From NCBI GenBank assembly GCA_023014365.1, contig JAEBUN010000027.1:434001-498000 (forward strand): a DNA stretch of 64,000 nucleotides, in the 5' to 3' direction. Origin of the DNA: Lepiota brunneoincarnata. Lineage: Eukaryota > Basidiomycota > Agaricomycetes > Agaricales > Agaricaceae. A program made the translations under genes and the position numbers. This document shows, piece by piece, positions 1-13,024 of this stretch. Below the pieces are notes generated by a model. It did no database searches. It had not been told where the DNA came from and saw nothing but the letters and a program-made list of their open reading frames with translations. The stretch's first letter is position 1. Every line of letters begins with the position of its first letter.

Positions 1-473
1 TTTGGCAGATTGCTGCCCTTCTTTCAGAGACGGCCAGCCTGATGCTTAGGTAAGAGGGACAGACAGAGACAGACGAAAAAGCCGCGGTGTGAAAGACCAT
101 GCGGTGGGCTGGACTCTCATTAGGCACCGTGCCATGAGGGGCCTGGGAGGGATGCCCTAAGCACAGCCCCCCTATTCTACCATGGGGTTCGGGAGGCACC
201 TCGGCACGCTAGCTGATCCGGCAGATCAATTGATATATTGATTCACACTTCCCTACAGTCACCCTAAGTTAGGTAGTCTAATTCTATCGCTACACGAGCC
301 AAGGGGGGTTAGGGCAGCGGTTAAGCCCTCTGATGACCCCCTTCACAAGGGCGAAACTTGCATGTCCCCAACAAATACCATAGTTTTGGGAAAATGTGCA
401 TTCTGAACTAGCAACTGATTGAATGACAACTCACAGATTTAAATTCAACAGGCCGCCGTTGGTCACCACTCCT
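1..473. other. Left-edge sequence without a recognisable gene
   Basis: No reading frame or RNA gene could be recognised here. The stretch lies just beyond the 3' end of the first array gene, and its right part (about 360-473) shares the downstream flank seen after the other array genes. Confidence 0.4.
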
Positions 474-3174
474 CTACCTGTCTATTGTTCTCATCTCAGC
501 TTCGTTTATCCTGCCACTCTCCCTATCCCTTGGAGAGATAATAAGACTTTCGGGGTCCAGGGATTCGGAATCAATTGCTTGGCTAGGCAAAGTTGGAGCT
601 GTTGGACTTCCTGCTTCCGAGCGGAGCTCCCCGGGTGATCTGCCAGCCTCCACATCGTTCTGAATGTCAAGCAAGTGCTCCCTGAGTATTGCCACGGTCC
701 GAGCTTGTTCTTTGGATGAAATATCAGGATATTGTGCATGGAGAACACCTTTTCGACGTCGGAAAAAATGTACTAAGCCATAGATTGATAGTGGCTTGAT
801 CCCTGGTCATCGGAAATCAGGTCAGAAACAGATATGTAAAAGGAGAGGAGAGGAGACGTACCAAAAAGGACAAGTAAGAGGGTAGTTCCAAATACTATAG
901 CAAATAAACCATCAAGAAATGTCCAAACACCACCGGCGAGAGCAAGTCCGCTAAGTACAGTACTTTCATTGATTTCCCCATCGAGCCTGAGTTCTAGAGG
1001 GTTCCGGTGCAGAGAAAGTATTCGCAATGTTGCAGTACTGTTGCTTTTGGTGATGAAAGGCGACGGATCTGGAATGAGGGAGTATATATTTGCAACTAGG
1101 AAACGGCGGGTCTGCCATTAAATTCATTAGTGGTGGAATGGCAAAAACATGATACGTAAGCCACTTACGGCTAGTATACCAAAGGCAGTTATTCCAGAGT
1201 TCGTGATCCTTTCCCTGAGAGACCATGAGGGGATACCACAGACATGAGAGCCAGGTAACAGGAGGGTTGGGAGCGTGTTGGCAACTACATCATACGTTGA
1301 ATTTGTGAGGCCGAAGTAGACGAGGGCTTCTTGGGAGCGAAGGTCATCAGCCGAGAAAAGACTTGAAATATTTTCACGAGCAAGGGCGTTCCAGTCAACA
1401 AGTGATCAACACCTGAGGCATGTGCCTAACCACCCATGCTGATTCGAAAACGTTGCCACTCGGGTACCATTCAGGTCGTAGAGTGCAGGCAGTGGTAACA
1501 GTTGAAAAGAACCCTTGATTTTCGACCTCAGGCAGGTCGCAGCTCAAATTCCTGATGGTGGCTTGTGGCGGGGAAATTATTTCTGACCAAAGTAGAGTTG
1601 CATTCAAGGAGGAACGCAACCTCTCCGTTAGTTCCTTCCGATTTTCCGGAGTGGTCCAGTCCCCTGGGGGATGTCCAAGTTGCTAGGATTCGACTTTAGT
1701 TATGCATGAGTTTGCGCCAAAATAGACTCACTGCGACCACTATAAAGGAAGGTAGAGAGATTTCAAGGCCGTCATACGGTGATGGCACCGAAGTGAGAGG
1801 TTTTAATTGGGGTGAAACCACTCTGGCGACTGATTGGTCCAACAACTAGAGCATAGAAGGTAACGAGAACCATCAGAATGAGGAGGAGACCAGCCAAGAC
1901 TCCTCGAACCAATCTGAGAATACGAGTGTCTGTGCTGGGATCGGGGTAAATAGATCGACTCTCACCAGGCGCCGAAACAACCACGATCGAAACGATCAAT
2001 GCGCTAACAGAACAACAAAGGGGCGAGGTGGTGGCGGAACAACACTGGCTCGAAACCGGAAGACAGATAATTCAGAGAGCGGGAGGAGGGAATGACTGAG
2101 AGGAGTTTTGGGTCCTATATTTACTGCCCTCATAAGTAGTCGAACTTTATAACAGTAATATTGTAAAGCTATGTTTTCTCGAAACGGATCGAAAATCGAG
2201 AGATAAGTATATAGAACAATCTGGAGATACAGACGTGAACCGGAAGTTTCACGGACTACGTTACGGGACGGAAACAGAATAGAAAGATGAATATGACAGA
2301 GGAGTCTATATAGGGGAGAAACTTGTAGGTCAAGTTCAGGAAGGAAAGAAAGTAGGAAAATTTATTGTGGATGAGATCGGTGAAGGGATATCGCGAAATG
2401 ATAACGGCTTGTTCAGCTGGCGCTCCTCGAGTTTGATTTCGGGTTCCAAGTTGTTCCGATTCATGAGAGGTGGCAAGGCACCTTGCAGTGTAGCCGCTGG
2501 AACATACAGCAAACATGGGACAAGTACTGAATAGTACTGAAGGATTTTCCAATACGATCAACACTCGGCCTCGCATTTCACGGGTGTTGAATTGCCGGGT
2601 CCACTGGGAGCGATCGGGACCTGAAGGCTCTTCCATTTGGGGAAGAACATAGGACAGCAAACAGGCAAACACGCAAGAGCACGAGGGTATATGAGGATGC
2701 AGCCGCAAAGAAATTGATGTAGAGAACAAAGGCTGTGGTTCCCGCCCATCCCAGACCGAAGTCAAACCCATAGTACCAGCAGCGGATGATGGCTGTGGCA
2801 TGATCAGTTTGCATATGGCGTCCCATGCAGCCACCGAGATTCTAACTCGTACCTGCGCCAGTCTCCATTACCAAGAGCACAAGCTCGCAAATGATGAGCC
2901 AATATTTTTTTGGCCATATGCTACAATCCATATTCAACATTCATTATAATGAATCAATGACTGGTTGACGAGCCTGATAATGTTGTGGACCAAAATTATG
3001 AGGGGAAGTAAACAACCCATTGCGAATGTGATCATGAACGCCTGGAGTTCAAGTTGGTTTCGGGGAAAAAGGGACAGTCAACCCGATGCAAATGATGGCG
3101 CTTCCAACAAGCGCTCTGAAGATGACCTTGCGTAATAGTGGAGGAATGGTTCGTCCAGCTTGATTATGAGGCAT
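474..3174 (-). pseudogene. Array gene 1: multi-pass membrane protein, disrupted by a repeat insertion
   Basis: This is the first of five tandem paralogues of an unrecognised membrane-protein family. By comparing copies, the full product has an N-terminal part with two hydrophobic segments, a segment with WLIICELVLLV, a helix near the YDVL motif and another near AGLLLILMVLVTFYAL. A roughly 150-residue soluble domain follows with several N-glycosylation sequons (LNAT, NVSSL, TNST, NEST) and conserved cysteines, then a last helix (SGLALAGGVWTF) and a cytosolic tail that starts KPLSIYGLVHLF and ends MRTIDR. Copy 1 is broken in two ways. A roughly 580-bp dispersed repeat replaces the intron region before the TDTRILRL exon, and the exon after that helix shifts frame near 1777 and stops. 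The chosen start is the MPHN methionine, which aligns with copies 2 and 4. Function is unknown; a transport or receptor role would be a guess. Confidence 0.6.
1957..2540. repeat. Dispersed repeat, copy A, inserted in array gene 1
   Basis: About 580 bp interrupts array gene 1 at a place where the other four copies have continuous sequence. It matches the segments at 17030-17770 and 19200-19780: CGAAAC-rich start, GGGTCCTATATT, AAACGGATCGAAA, TATATAGGGGAGAAA and GCGAAATGATAACGGC occur in the same order. It has no coding capacity. Size and spread suggest a solo LTR or other non-autonomous element, but I could not find clean TG/CA ends or a target duplication. Edges are approximate. Confidence 0.6.
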
Positions 3175-3429
3175 TGGTTTGTGGCAAAACATGGGAGGGA
3201 GTTAAACACAGTAACTGCTGCCCCTCAGTTATATATTATAACGGGGCTTGCTGTAAATACAAGGCTGTTGAGATGACGTAAATGGAAGTTGATGGAGGGG
3301 CTGGGCGTTGGACAACTCCATCATCCAGAGGATAAGCATACTAACTTTCATGAACGCGCCACCTTGCTGTGTTTGACCCTCCTGCGCCACCTGACGAAGC
3401 AATGCTGTATGCCGTCCAGTCGAGCTAAG

Positions 3430-3745
3430 TCCACGAGGGCACCGGCCACCTCGAGCATATACTGGGGCTTCTTGTACCCTACAGCAGCGCAATGGAATAT
3501 TTTCGGATGATACGACTGTTAATACTTTCTTTACCGGAGGCACTTTTGTGCCGACCACTACCACTACCATTGTCGTTGTGACCCCTGCACCCGCGGCGGT
3601 CGACAACACGAGCACAATTGTCATTCACATTTGGACATTGTATACATTTGATCCAACAGACCATGGAAATCATGCATTCAAAATGGGGGATATGGTCAAC
3701 ACCATGGGTGGATTGCAACATAAGCGTCAAGGTCACCAATATTAG
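3430..3745 (+). other. Conserved plus-strand reading frame upstream of array gene 1
   Basis: The frame is Thr/Val-rich (FVPTTTTIVVVT, then PAAVDNTSTIVIH) and continues into a segment resembling TFEPTDPGKHAFEKGD of the other units. It lies divergent to array gene 1. In this copy it is open from about 3436 to the stop at 3745. Because protein-level similarity is kept across four units, it may be an exon of a second, divergently transcribed family. No start codon or upstream exon can be fixed. Confidence 0.35.
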
Positions 3746-3829
3746 TTGGATCAATAGCAGCGATTACACTTTTATATCGCCCCTCCGCTCCAGAGCTCAC
3801 ACTACCAAGCTCACCGTTGCAACAACATA

Positions 3830-5690
3830 CGGGTGCTCTGCGACCATCCTTTGTCTTACCCTTGATACCGACTTTTTCGCAATCGCCTTAAGTATAAATC
3901 CGCAGTCCGATGTACGCACCAAGTAGATCTTCGGCGTCATCTGCCGGTCCAAGGCCAATTGCTGGATCGGGGCCTTCTTCTCCCATATAGCTGTTGTCTG
4001 GGTTATCTGTGTGGGTGTGGGGTGAAGGGGAGGAATCTTTATCGTTATCCAGGTTGGATTGTGGATTGTTCGGATCCCCGAGGCCTTTCGTATCGTTGGA
4101 CTTCGGCTCCTCGACCTCCTTTTTTCATTTTATTCTGTGAAGTTCTCGCCACTCTCATAGTCGCTATTCTCCTGTGCGCTTTCGTCCTTCGCCTCGCCTT
4201 GTACCTATCTTCCCAATGTCTGTTTCCCTGTTCGTTTCACTATCATCTCTCTCCGATTGATCACCCACATCGCCGTTCTTCACTTTGACAGGCTCGTCTC
4301 CAACAATAGGAGTCGAGGAGATAGAACGAGCCATCGCTTGCATGACCGCCGTGTGGATAACCCATTCGCGGCCAACGGGGGTACCGAGCTCAGCTGGGAA
4401 GTGCATCTCCTTGGATCCAGGTTCTACGCAAAGTCAGCGGAATGGCGGTGGACACTAGGGAAGAACAAACTCTGGATCGTAGTCTGTGAAAAGTAAATTG
4501 AGAGACATGCCCTCGACACGAATAGAAAGTAGGTCTAACGTATTCCATGGGACCAGACATGATTGAGAACGTTCAGTGTAGACACGTTTGAGCTTCCGTG
4601 AGGGACACAGACTTGTGTGAGGCTTGGGTGCACAAGATCAGCTAACGGGTCCCGATAAAAGGTTGCCATGAGCTATCACACTTACTCCTGCTGTTCTATC
4701 CGCCAACGAGACATTCGACCTGGATGAAGGTGTAGCCATTTCATGCCGCGTTAAGTTCGCCAAATGCAGCGCCGACAAGCCTATCCTCGTTAGCCTTGAG
4801 GAGCTTCTCCCTCCAGAATTGGTGGACCTCGAGGATGTCCTTGATACATATCGCACTAGAAACACCATTGTGCGCACACAACCAAAAGCCCATTGAAAAA
4901 GCGAGGACATCACACCCGATAATGTCCTCGACCGCCTCTGTAGCGCGGCCCCTCACTCAAAGTGGCACAATCTCCATAGAGCTCTCCACATGCCCCTCCA
5001 CCGAGAGAGACCTATGCCTCACCCCCGGCGCCCGATCGGGCAAAGTACAATCCCTTCCCACCCCTGCGTGCTGCTTTGTTGTAGTATCACCTTGTCTGAG
5101 TGGAAGAGGAACTTCTCCGAGTGATTCAGTTCTTCAAATTTGGGGATGTGAACATCAAGCAAACTATGAGACGTGGTAAGGGAGATGCACAGCAATGTAG
5201 AGAGAGGGTGATAATTGTACTCACTCATCGATAACGACAGTAGTCCAGGGGCTATGCTTGAAGAAAACGAAAATGTAGACACCGACTTGCTTGTCCGCTC
5301 GTTAGGTCGGCGATAGTCAATACACCGGGACTGATGAAAGGGAAGAATGGTCACTCACTGCAACACAGAAAATTTCGATCAGCTTTTCCAAAAATGTAGA
5401 AATAATGGATAAAGCGGAAAGGACCAGCAATCTCCGAGTCTGACAGGTCCAAAGCTTTTTCAAATTTGTCAGTGACGAGAAGGCCCTCATTGTGGAAGCT
5501 TGGAACATAGTCACTGCCGTCTTCCTCTCCATCTTCCTCATCGGTATTCACTGCCTTCCTTGCGACTCGCCAGACTACGCGTCTAGAGCATCGATTTCGT
5601 CTTTCCTCTTCTGATGAGCCTGCAAAACACTCAGTATTGAGTGCCAAACATCCTTAATGTATGCAGTACCTGTGATCCTCTAACAAGGCA
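3830..5690 (-). pseudogene. Calpain-like cysteine protease relic with internal deletion
   Basis: Minus-strand segments align in order with the intact calpain at 24444-27172. They are a helix with LVTDKFEKALD; LSALSIIST plus LIEIFCVAV just after where the catalytic Cys would be; IPKFEELNHSEKFLFHSDK; RATEAVEDIIG; GVSSAICIKDILEVHQFW with LLKANEDRLVGAAFGEL; and FIQVECLVGG. The relic then jumps to the tail (FPAELGTPVGRE..., GAYIGLRIYT). The catalytic GDCWF block, the His/Asn region and the C2-like domain are missing or unreadable, and several stops and frame changes occur. It lies between array genes 1 and 2, head-to-tail with them. It is a dead copy that probably travelled with the array unit. 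Confidence 0.75.
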
Positions 5691-5879
5691 GTCCAAATGA
5701 ACCTAGATAAATGGTATCAGTGGTGGACCAGTAAGACAGCACACTAAACGCACATGAATGGCATAGTTCGCAGGGCTCGAGATTTGTCTCAGTATTCACG
5801 CTCCTGCTCCTGAAGACAGGCGGCTCATATTCTGACATAAGGCTGGTTTTCTTCAGCTCTTTAAGGAGAGGTATGAAGC

Positions 5880-6070
5880 ACTAGAGCAGCATGGGGCGTA
5901 GCCTAACGGCGTCTCCTCAATCACGTGATTTATATGATCAATTTAACAATGGGTGCCGGACTATAATACTAAAGTCTCTGTCAACGTCTTGCTCTGTTAC
6001 TGGGAATTCTACCTCCATCATTGGCAATCGTGAAGAATGAGTACTGGCTAGTGTTAATATGAGACACTGA
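5880..6070. repeat. Array spacer repeat, copy 1
   Basis: The spacer upstream of the calpain relic (TCTGTCAACGTCTTGCTCTGTTA and CATTGGCAATCGTGAAGAA regions) recurs at about 13880-14100 and 23690-23785. The repeats show that the duplicated unit runs through the calpain 5' flank as well as the membrane-protein gene. Confidence 0.55.
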
Positions 6071-6172
6071 ATTGCCTCTTATAATAGCTGCGGGAACATG
6101 CGCTTTCCGAAGTAAAAACTCATTGGATGCCCACAGATCTAAGTTTGATGACTTCCGTTGGTCACCACCTCT

Positions 6173-8366
6173 CTACCGGTCGATTGTCCTCATCTCAACT
6201 TCACTTATCCCGCCCCTCTCTCTTTCCCTTGGACATTCAAAAAGACTCTCGGAGTCTAGGGATTTGGAAGCAGTCGCCTGTCTAGGCAAAGTCGGAATTG
6301 TTGGACTTCCTGGTTCCGAGCGGAACTCCCCAAGCGATCTACCAGCCTCCACGTCATTTTGGATGTCAAGCAAGTGCTCCCTGAGTATTGCCACGACCCG
6401 GGCTTGTTCTTCGGACGAAATATCGGGATATCGTGCATGGAGAATGCCTCTTCGACGCCGGAAAAGGTGTACTAAGCCGTAGATTGATAGTGGCTTGATC
6501 CCTAGTGATTGGGAACTGGGTCGGGAACGGATTTGTGAAAGCCAAAGGAAGGAGACGTACCAAATAGGACGAGCAATAATGTACTTCCAAAGATTACAGC
6601 GAATAAACCATTGAGAAATGTCCAAATACCACCAGCGAGAGCAAGCCCGTTAAGTACAGTGCTTTCATTGATATCCCTGTCTAGCCTGAGTTCCGGGGGG
6701 CCTTGGTGCAGAGGAAGTATTCGCAGTGTTGAGGTGCTGTTACTTTTGGTGATGAGGGGCGATAGATCTGGAATGAGGGAGTATATATCTGCAACTGGGA
6801 AACGGCGGGTCTACCATTTAGTTCATTAGTCGTGGACCGGCAAAAAAAAAAAGACGACGTGTAAGCCACTTACAGCTGGTATACCAAAGGCAGTTACTCC
6901 GGAAGTTTGTGATTCCTCTCCCTGAGAGACCACTTGGGAATGCCACAGACATGAGAGCCAGGCAACAGGAGGGTTGGGAGCGTGTTGGCAACTACATCAT
7001 CCGTCGAATTCGTGAGGCCGAAATAGACGAGAGCTTCATAGGAATGAGGGTCGCCTGACAGGAAAAGACTCGAAACATTTCCACGAGCAAGGATGTTCCA
7101 ATCAACAGTGATCAACGCCTGAGGCATGTGGGTAATCAGCCATGTCGAACTGGAAGAGCTGCCGCCTGGGTACCATCCAGGTAATTGAGTGCAAGCAGTG
7201 GTGACGGTCGAAAACAAATCTTGATTTTCGACCTCGGGCGGGTCACAGCTTATACTCCTGATTGTAGCATTTGACCGGTAGAGTCCTTCCGTCCAGAGTA
7301 GAGTTGCATTCAAGGAGGAACGCAACCTCTCCGTTAATTCACTCTGATTTCTCGTAGTGGTCGGGTCTTCTGGGGGATGACCAAGTTGCTAGGATTTAAC
7401 CTTAGCTACGCATGAGTTTGAGTCAAAATGGACTCACTGCGACCACTATAAAGGAAGGCATAGGGATTTGGGTGCCGACATACGGCAATGGCACCGAGTG
7501 AGAGGTTTTAATTGGAATGAAACCACTCTGGCGACTGATTGGTCCAACAATTAGAGCATAGAAAGTAACGAGAACTATCAAGACAAAGAGGAGACCAGCC
7601 AAGACTCCTCGAGCCAGTCTAAGAATCCGAGTGTCTGTGCTGAGGTTATGGTAAGTAGAGAGACAGAAACACACGGAGAGCAACGTACCTGAACCGTCTC
7701 CTGAAGAGATATTTCCCAAATACAAGCCTCAACACTCGGCGTCGCGAATTCACGGGTGTTGAATTCGCCGGGTACCAAGCCGATATCGGATCGTGGACCT
7801 GAAGAACTGCTCTTCCCTTTTGTGGAGAGAACATCATACAGACATAGAAAAAACGAGGAAACGACACAGAGCACAAGAGTATATGAGGATACAGCCGCAA
7901 AGAATCTGACTGTAGAGATCAACGGCTGTAACTCCCTGCTCGTCCAGACCGAAGCCAAAACCAAAGTACCAGCAGTGGATCATGGCTGTCGGATGATTAG
8001 TTTGCACGTGGCATCCTGTGCAGCTGCGGAGAATCTAACTCGTACCTGCGCCAGTCTCGAGTACCAAGAGTACAAGCTCGCAGATGATGAGCCAAAATTT
8101 TCTCGGCCATATGCTACAATCCATATTCAGCATTGATTATAATGAATCAATGACTGGTTGACGAGCCTCATAATGTGATGGACCAAAATTATTAGGGGAG
8201 GTAAAAGAGCCGTTGCAAATGTGATGATGAACCCCAGGATATAGGTTGGGCTCTGGAGAAAAGGGATCGTCATTCCGATGCAAATTATGGCGCTTCCAAC
8301 AAGTGCTCTGAAGATGGCCTTGCGTAATAGCGGAGGAATGGTTCGCCTGGATTGATTGTGATACAT
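6173..8366 (-). pseudogene. Array gene 2: multi-pass membrane protein, frameshifted
   Basis: The second paralogue has all hydrophobic segments recognisable: MYHNQSRRTIPPLLRKAIFR at the start, helix FIITFATALLPPLIILV, the VHDPISAW region, AGLLFVLIVLVTFYALIV, the soluble domain with CDPPEVENQ and AYFGL-like repeats, then the last helix and a tail ending MRTIDR. Introns are about 49-60 nt; one follows IVVA (GTGAGTCC...CCTAG) and one follows GIPA. Two extra bases near 6900-6916, in the end of the soluble domain, push the frame into a stop where copies 1, 3 and 4 read ITNSGITAFGIPA. Everything else is open, so this is the least damaged copy together with copy 5. The exon between YDVLSTKG and TDTRILRL reads well in two frames (NSTPVNS or FNTREF), so its true frame is uncertain. 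Confidence 0.6.
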
Positions 8367-8722
8367 TGGTATGTAGGAGCAAGAAACATGGGAGGGAGTT
8401 ACACACAGTAACTGCTGCCCCTTGCTATATGCTTGTTCTGGGCACAGGGCTGCCACGATGAGGGAGCTTAAGTTGAAACGTTGATGGCGTCGGACGATTA
8501 CAGTCATCCAGAAGTTAGCTTGCCTGACATTCACGAATGTGCCAAGGTCCTTAGGTCTTGGCTGTGTTTGACCCGCCTGTCCCACTGCCACCTGCCAAAG
8601 CGCTAATCCACTCGGGCAGCCGGCACCTCAAGCATACGCTGGGGATTCTGATACCCACGGCAGTGAAGTGGAATATCTAGGGTGATACAACTGTTAATAT
8701 TTTTTTACTGGAGAACACCTTT

Positions 8723-8941
8723 GTGCTAACCACTGTCACTACCATTGCAGTTGTGACCTCTGTACCCCTGGCGGTTGATAACAAGAGCAAAATTATTATC
8801 CACCTTTGGATATTGAATACATTTGAGCCGACAGACGCTGGAAAGCATGCCTTCGAAAAGGGGGATATCATCAGCACGATGAGCGAACTACAACATGAGA
8901 TTGAAACCAATGTTGGGTTGGCAACCTCACGTCGAGTATGA
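8723..8941 (+). other. Conserved plus-strand reading frame upstream of array gene 2
   Basis: A 72-codon open frame starts MLTTVTTIAVVTSVPLAVDN and continues through TFEPTDAGKHAFEKGD and MSELQHEIETN to a stop. It is collinear with the frames at 3430-3745, 13025-13375 and 16772-16996. It lies about 350 bp upstream of array gene 2 and divergent from it. There is no signal peptide or known domain; it is possibly one exon of an unrecognised gene. Confidence 0.4.
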
Positions 8942-8999
8942 CATATCCACTTTTGGACATCCACTTATAGACATTTTCTAGACATCTATGTCCCTGCCT

Positions 9000-10260
9000 T
9001 GATTTGAGGGTTTGATGTGTTTCATTACCTTAGTTACGCTCATTGAGGATATGTAACGACACGTTTATTGCGGATGGGGTGGGTAAATAATAATTGGGAT
9101 GCATAACAATGAGTTAGTTTTAGGGCTGGGTGAGAAGGGAGGGAAGTAAAGTGGGCGAGTGAGCTGTGAGGGTCAGCGGTGTCGGTGCTTGGCTGAGGTG
9201 GTGAAGGGACAACGCAGGTTGGAAAGCTTTGTCCAGCCTGCCGCTCTGCTGGGTGCTGGATCCTGGTAACTTCTGTCGTGTGGCACCCCTGCTCAGGAAT
9301 GGCGCACACTGGCAACTCAGTCAACAGATTTGATGACATAATTTGAATGGTATTAACAGGGAATAGATACGAGGAGCCTGTAATCTTTTCTTCAACTCGT
9401 ATGAATACTATCTCGAGTCAATCGTATCTCCTCATATCTCCCTGAGTCCCCGTTCTCCTCCTCTTAGTGAGGTCACTTACGGTGACCTTCCAATGAACAG
9501 CAGATTTCGCGTCTATGAACGAACATCCGTCCGTGCATGAAAAATATTTGACCAGACGACGGAAGAGTCCCTATTGGCCACCGATGATTCATGAGGATTC
9601 GGGGGGGAGGCGGGGTGCTGATGCAGTGGGTGGTAGGGGCGAACCTGAATATGTATGGCCGGTCTCCTGTAATAGGCCCGTAGCAGGTGGGCCTTCCCCA
9701 GTTACAGATACTACATGCAGGGCAAGGCTCCTTATGGATATCTGTCGAATACACCTGCACCTGGAGTTTTTCCAGAGCCTAATGAACCAATGACATACCC
9801 TACAGCTGTGCTCGCACCTGCACCTGGTTCTCAGCAGCAGATGCGCACCCCCACAGACGCGAGGGGCCCTAAAGCACTAGCGGTAGCGGCAGTCCGTCTA
9901 TTGCAAATGTGCCACACACATACGGTGTACAGAGGCTGACGCCTTAACGTGCTGCCATTGCCTAAATCCATATTTGCAACAACAGCAGCTATGTAAGAAC
10001 CGGAACCATCGCTGCAACCGCGGATGTTGGCCTGCAGGGGGTTCTCATGTCTTCAATCCCCGGCACAGCAGCCTGAGCACCCTGCAACGCCAGCAACAGC
10101 GCGGGGTGCGGTTTCAACCCCAGCCTCACTTATTTTTGTAGTTGAAAGTCAACGACTTGGAAGGTAACCGATTTCGCCAATGACAGTGATTCCTTTTTCT
10201 CCTTTACCAGATATTCGCTCCTTGCACAACCAAGGATCGGATGTGTACCTTCCTTGATTC
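9000..10260. repeat. Segmental repeat upstream of array gene 3 (pairs with 18870-20600)
   Basis: This stretch aligns with 18870-20600 from TTTGATGTGTTTC through AATAGATACGAGGAGCCTGTAATC to the CCGCGGACGTTGG-like region. Within it, on the plus strand, a Pro-rich frame (GKAPYGYLSNTPAPG, then APAPGSQQQM) looks like a relic of a low-complexity protein. The second copy is interrupted by a dispersed repeat. No intact gene is visible. Confidence 0.55.
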
Positions 10261-10483
10261 ACTCTTGTGGTATCAAAATTTCTGGCGTGACATGATCCGT
10301 AGTTCAGTGTACATACACGTCAGGCTGAGTTTCAGATGTTTCGTGAGTAGACAAATTAGGGCCTTGTTCTGTGTCGCCGTTAGAGCTGTCGTCTGGTTTG
10401 GTTGCATCAGCAGGGAAAGATGCCAAAATGCAGTTAGATTCCCACAATTTAAATTCAATGACCTCCGTTGGCCATCAGCCCTT

Positions 10484-12730
10484 CTATCTGTCCATTATCC
10501 TCATCTCAACTTCGTTGATCCTGCCACTCTCTCTTTCCCTTGGACATGCAATAAGACTCTCGGAGTCTAGGGGATCGGAATCAATTGCCTGTCTAGGCAA
10601 AGCTGGAGTTGTTGGACTTCCTGGCTCCGAGCGGAGCTCCCCAGGTGATCTACTAGCCTTCACATCATTTTGAATATCAAGTAAGGTGCTCCTTGAGTAT
10701 TGCCACGATCCGAGCTTGTTCTTCGGATGAAATATTGGGATATTTTGCATGAAGAACACCTTTCCGATGACGGAAAAGGTGTACTAAGCCATAGATCGAT
10801 AGTGGCTTTATCCCTGGTGATCGGAAACAGGAAACCAGGTCAGAAACAGATAGGTAGACGCAGAGCAAAGCAGACGCACCAAAAATGACGAGTAATAGGG
10901 TAGTTCCAAATATTATGGCAAATAAATTATTGAAAAATGTCCAAACACCACCAGCGAGAGCAAGTCCACTAAGCACAGTGCTCTCATTTATATCTCCATC
11001 TAGCCTGAATTCCGAAGGGGACTGGTGCAGAGGAAGTATTCGCAGCGTTGCGGTACCGTTGCTTTTGTTGATGAAAGGCGACGGATCCGGCATGAGGGAG
11101 TATATGTTTGCAACTAGGAAACGGCGGGTCTACCGTTAGGTTTGTTAGTGGTGGGCTGGCAGAGATACGACACGTAAGTCTGCTTACAGCTGGTATACCA
11201 AAAGCGGTTATTCCGGAGTTGGTGATCCTCTCCCTGAGAGACCATGAAGGGATGCCGCAGACATGAGAGCCAGGTATCAGGAGGGTTGGGAGCGTGTTGG
11301 CAATTGCATCATCCGTTGAATTTGTGAGGCCGAGATAGACAACAGCCTCTTGGGAACGAGGATCGTCTGATAAGGGCAGACTTGAAACATTCCCACGAGC
11401 AAGGGTGTTCCAATCAACAGTGATCAACGCCTGAGGCATGCGTGTAACCAGCCATGTTGAATCGAGAAAGTCACTGGATGGGTACCATTCAGGTGGTAGA
11501 GTGCAAGCAGAGGTGAGGGGCGAAAAGTACCCTTGATATTCGACCTCGGGCAGGTCACAGCTTAAATCCCTAACGGTGGTCCCTGGAAAACTTTGAGCCA
11601 AGGTAGATGATCGTCATATTTGGCAGACGCACCATCAAGTGCTTCTAACCAAAGTTAGAGTCACATTCAAGGAGAGACGCAACCTCTCCCTTAGTTTCAT
11701 CCAATCTTCTGCAGTAGACCAATTTCCTCGGGCGTGGCCGAGTTGCTGGGACTTGACTTTAGCTACGTATCTGTTTGAGCCAAAATGGACTCACTGCGAC
11801 CACTACCAAGGAGGGTGGCGGAATATCAACACTGTTATATGGCGGTGCCACCGAATGTGAGGTTTTGATTGGGACGAAACCACTCTGGTGACTTATTGGT
11901 CCAACAATTAGAGCATAGAAAGTGACGAGAACTATAAGAACGAAGAGGAGACCAGCCGAGGACTCCTCGAACCAATCTGAGAATACGAGTATCTGTGCTG
12001 AAATGAGGTTAATGGAATACAGAGGCACACAGGAAGCTACGTACCTAAACCGTCTTCCTGAAGAGATATTTCCCAAATATAAGACTCAACACTCGGCCTC
12101 GCGAATTCACGGGTGTTGAATTGACCGGGTACCAAGCCGATATCAGGATCATGGACCTGACGAATGCTCTTGTCCCTTCGTAGAAAGAACATCATACAGA
12201 CATAGACAGAATGAGGCAACAACACACAGCAGGAGAGTATACGAGGACACAGCCGCAAAGAACTTGATGTAGAGAACAACAGGCTGTACCTCCCTGCTCA
12301 TTCAATCCGAAGGGAAAGCCATAGAACAAGCAGCGGGTTATGGCTGTTGCATGATTAATTAGGATGTAGCTAACCAGTGCAGGCCCGCCGAGAATCTAAC
12401 TCGTACCTGCGCCAGTCTCGACTACCTAAGAATACAAGCTCGCAGATGATGAGCCAATATTTTCTCGGCCATATGCTACATCCATAGTCAGTATTGATTA
12501 AAATGAATCAACGACTAGTTGACGAGCCTGATAATGTGGTGGACCAAAATTATGAGGGGAGGTAAAAAAAACCCGTTGCGAACACTACCATCAATGCCTG
12601 GGGTTCACCTGGGTTCGGGAATTAGGGGAAAGTCATCCCGATGCATATAGTGGCACTTCCAACAAGTGCTCTGAAGATGATCTTGCGCAATAGCGGGGGA
12701 ACTGTTCGCCCAGATTGATTGTAAACATTG
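10484..12730 (-). pseudogene. Array gene 3: multi-pass membrane protein, several lesions
   Basis: The third paralogue keeps the soluble domain and the last helix well (TRRFLVANIYSLMPDPSP, SGLALAGGVWTFFNNLF), and the tail still reads GIKPLSIYGLVHLF. Lesions are a lost start region with a stop in the first helix (about 12620-12730), an extra base in the LNVTLTL area near 11650-11660, and an extra C at 10681-10690 that truncates the tail after AILKEHL. Like copy 5 it has an extra intron-like insertion (GTGCGTCTGCC...CCAG) in the soluble domain that copies 1, 2 and 4 lack, so copies 3 and 5 are sister copies. The downstream tail frame ends MRIMDR. Confidence 0.65.
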
Positions 12731-13024
12731 GTTTGTGGGAAGACATGAGGGTGAGCGACACATAGTAGCCGCTGCTCCTCCTTATTATAAGTCATAACAG
12801 GGTTAGCCGTAGTGATGAACTATTTTGAGCGAATAGAAGTTGATGGAGGGAACTGACGTTGCACGCACAAACTCGTCTGTCCGGTGAACCAAACGATTGT
12901 TTAGGGGAATGTATACATGCAGGAACGTATCCGCCGGGTGCCCTTGATGCTGAGTGTGCACTGAAAGGGCCCCAAGAGCCCGAACCCTGATAGAGCACAA
13001 TGCATCGATGATTGGAGCGCCTGG

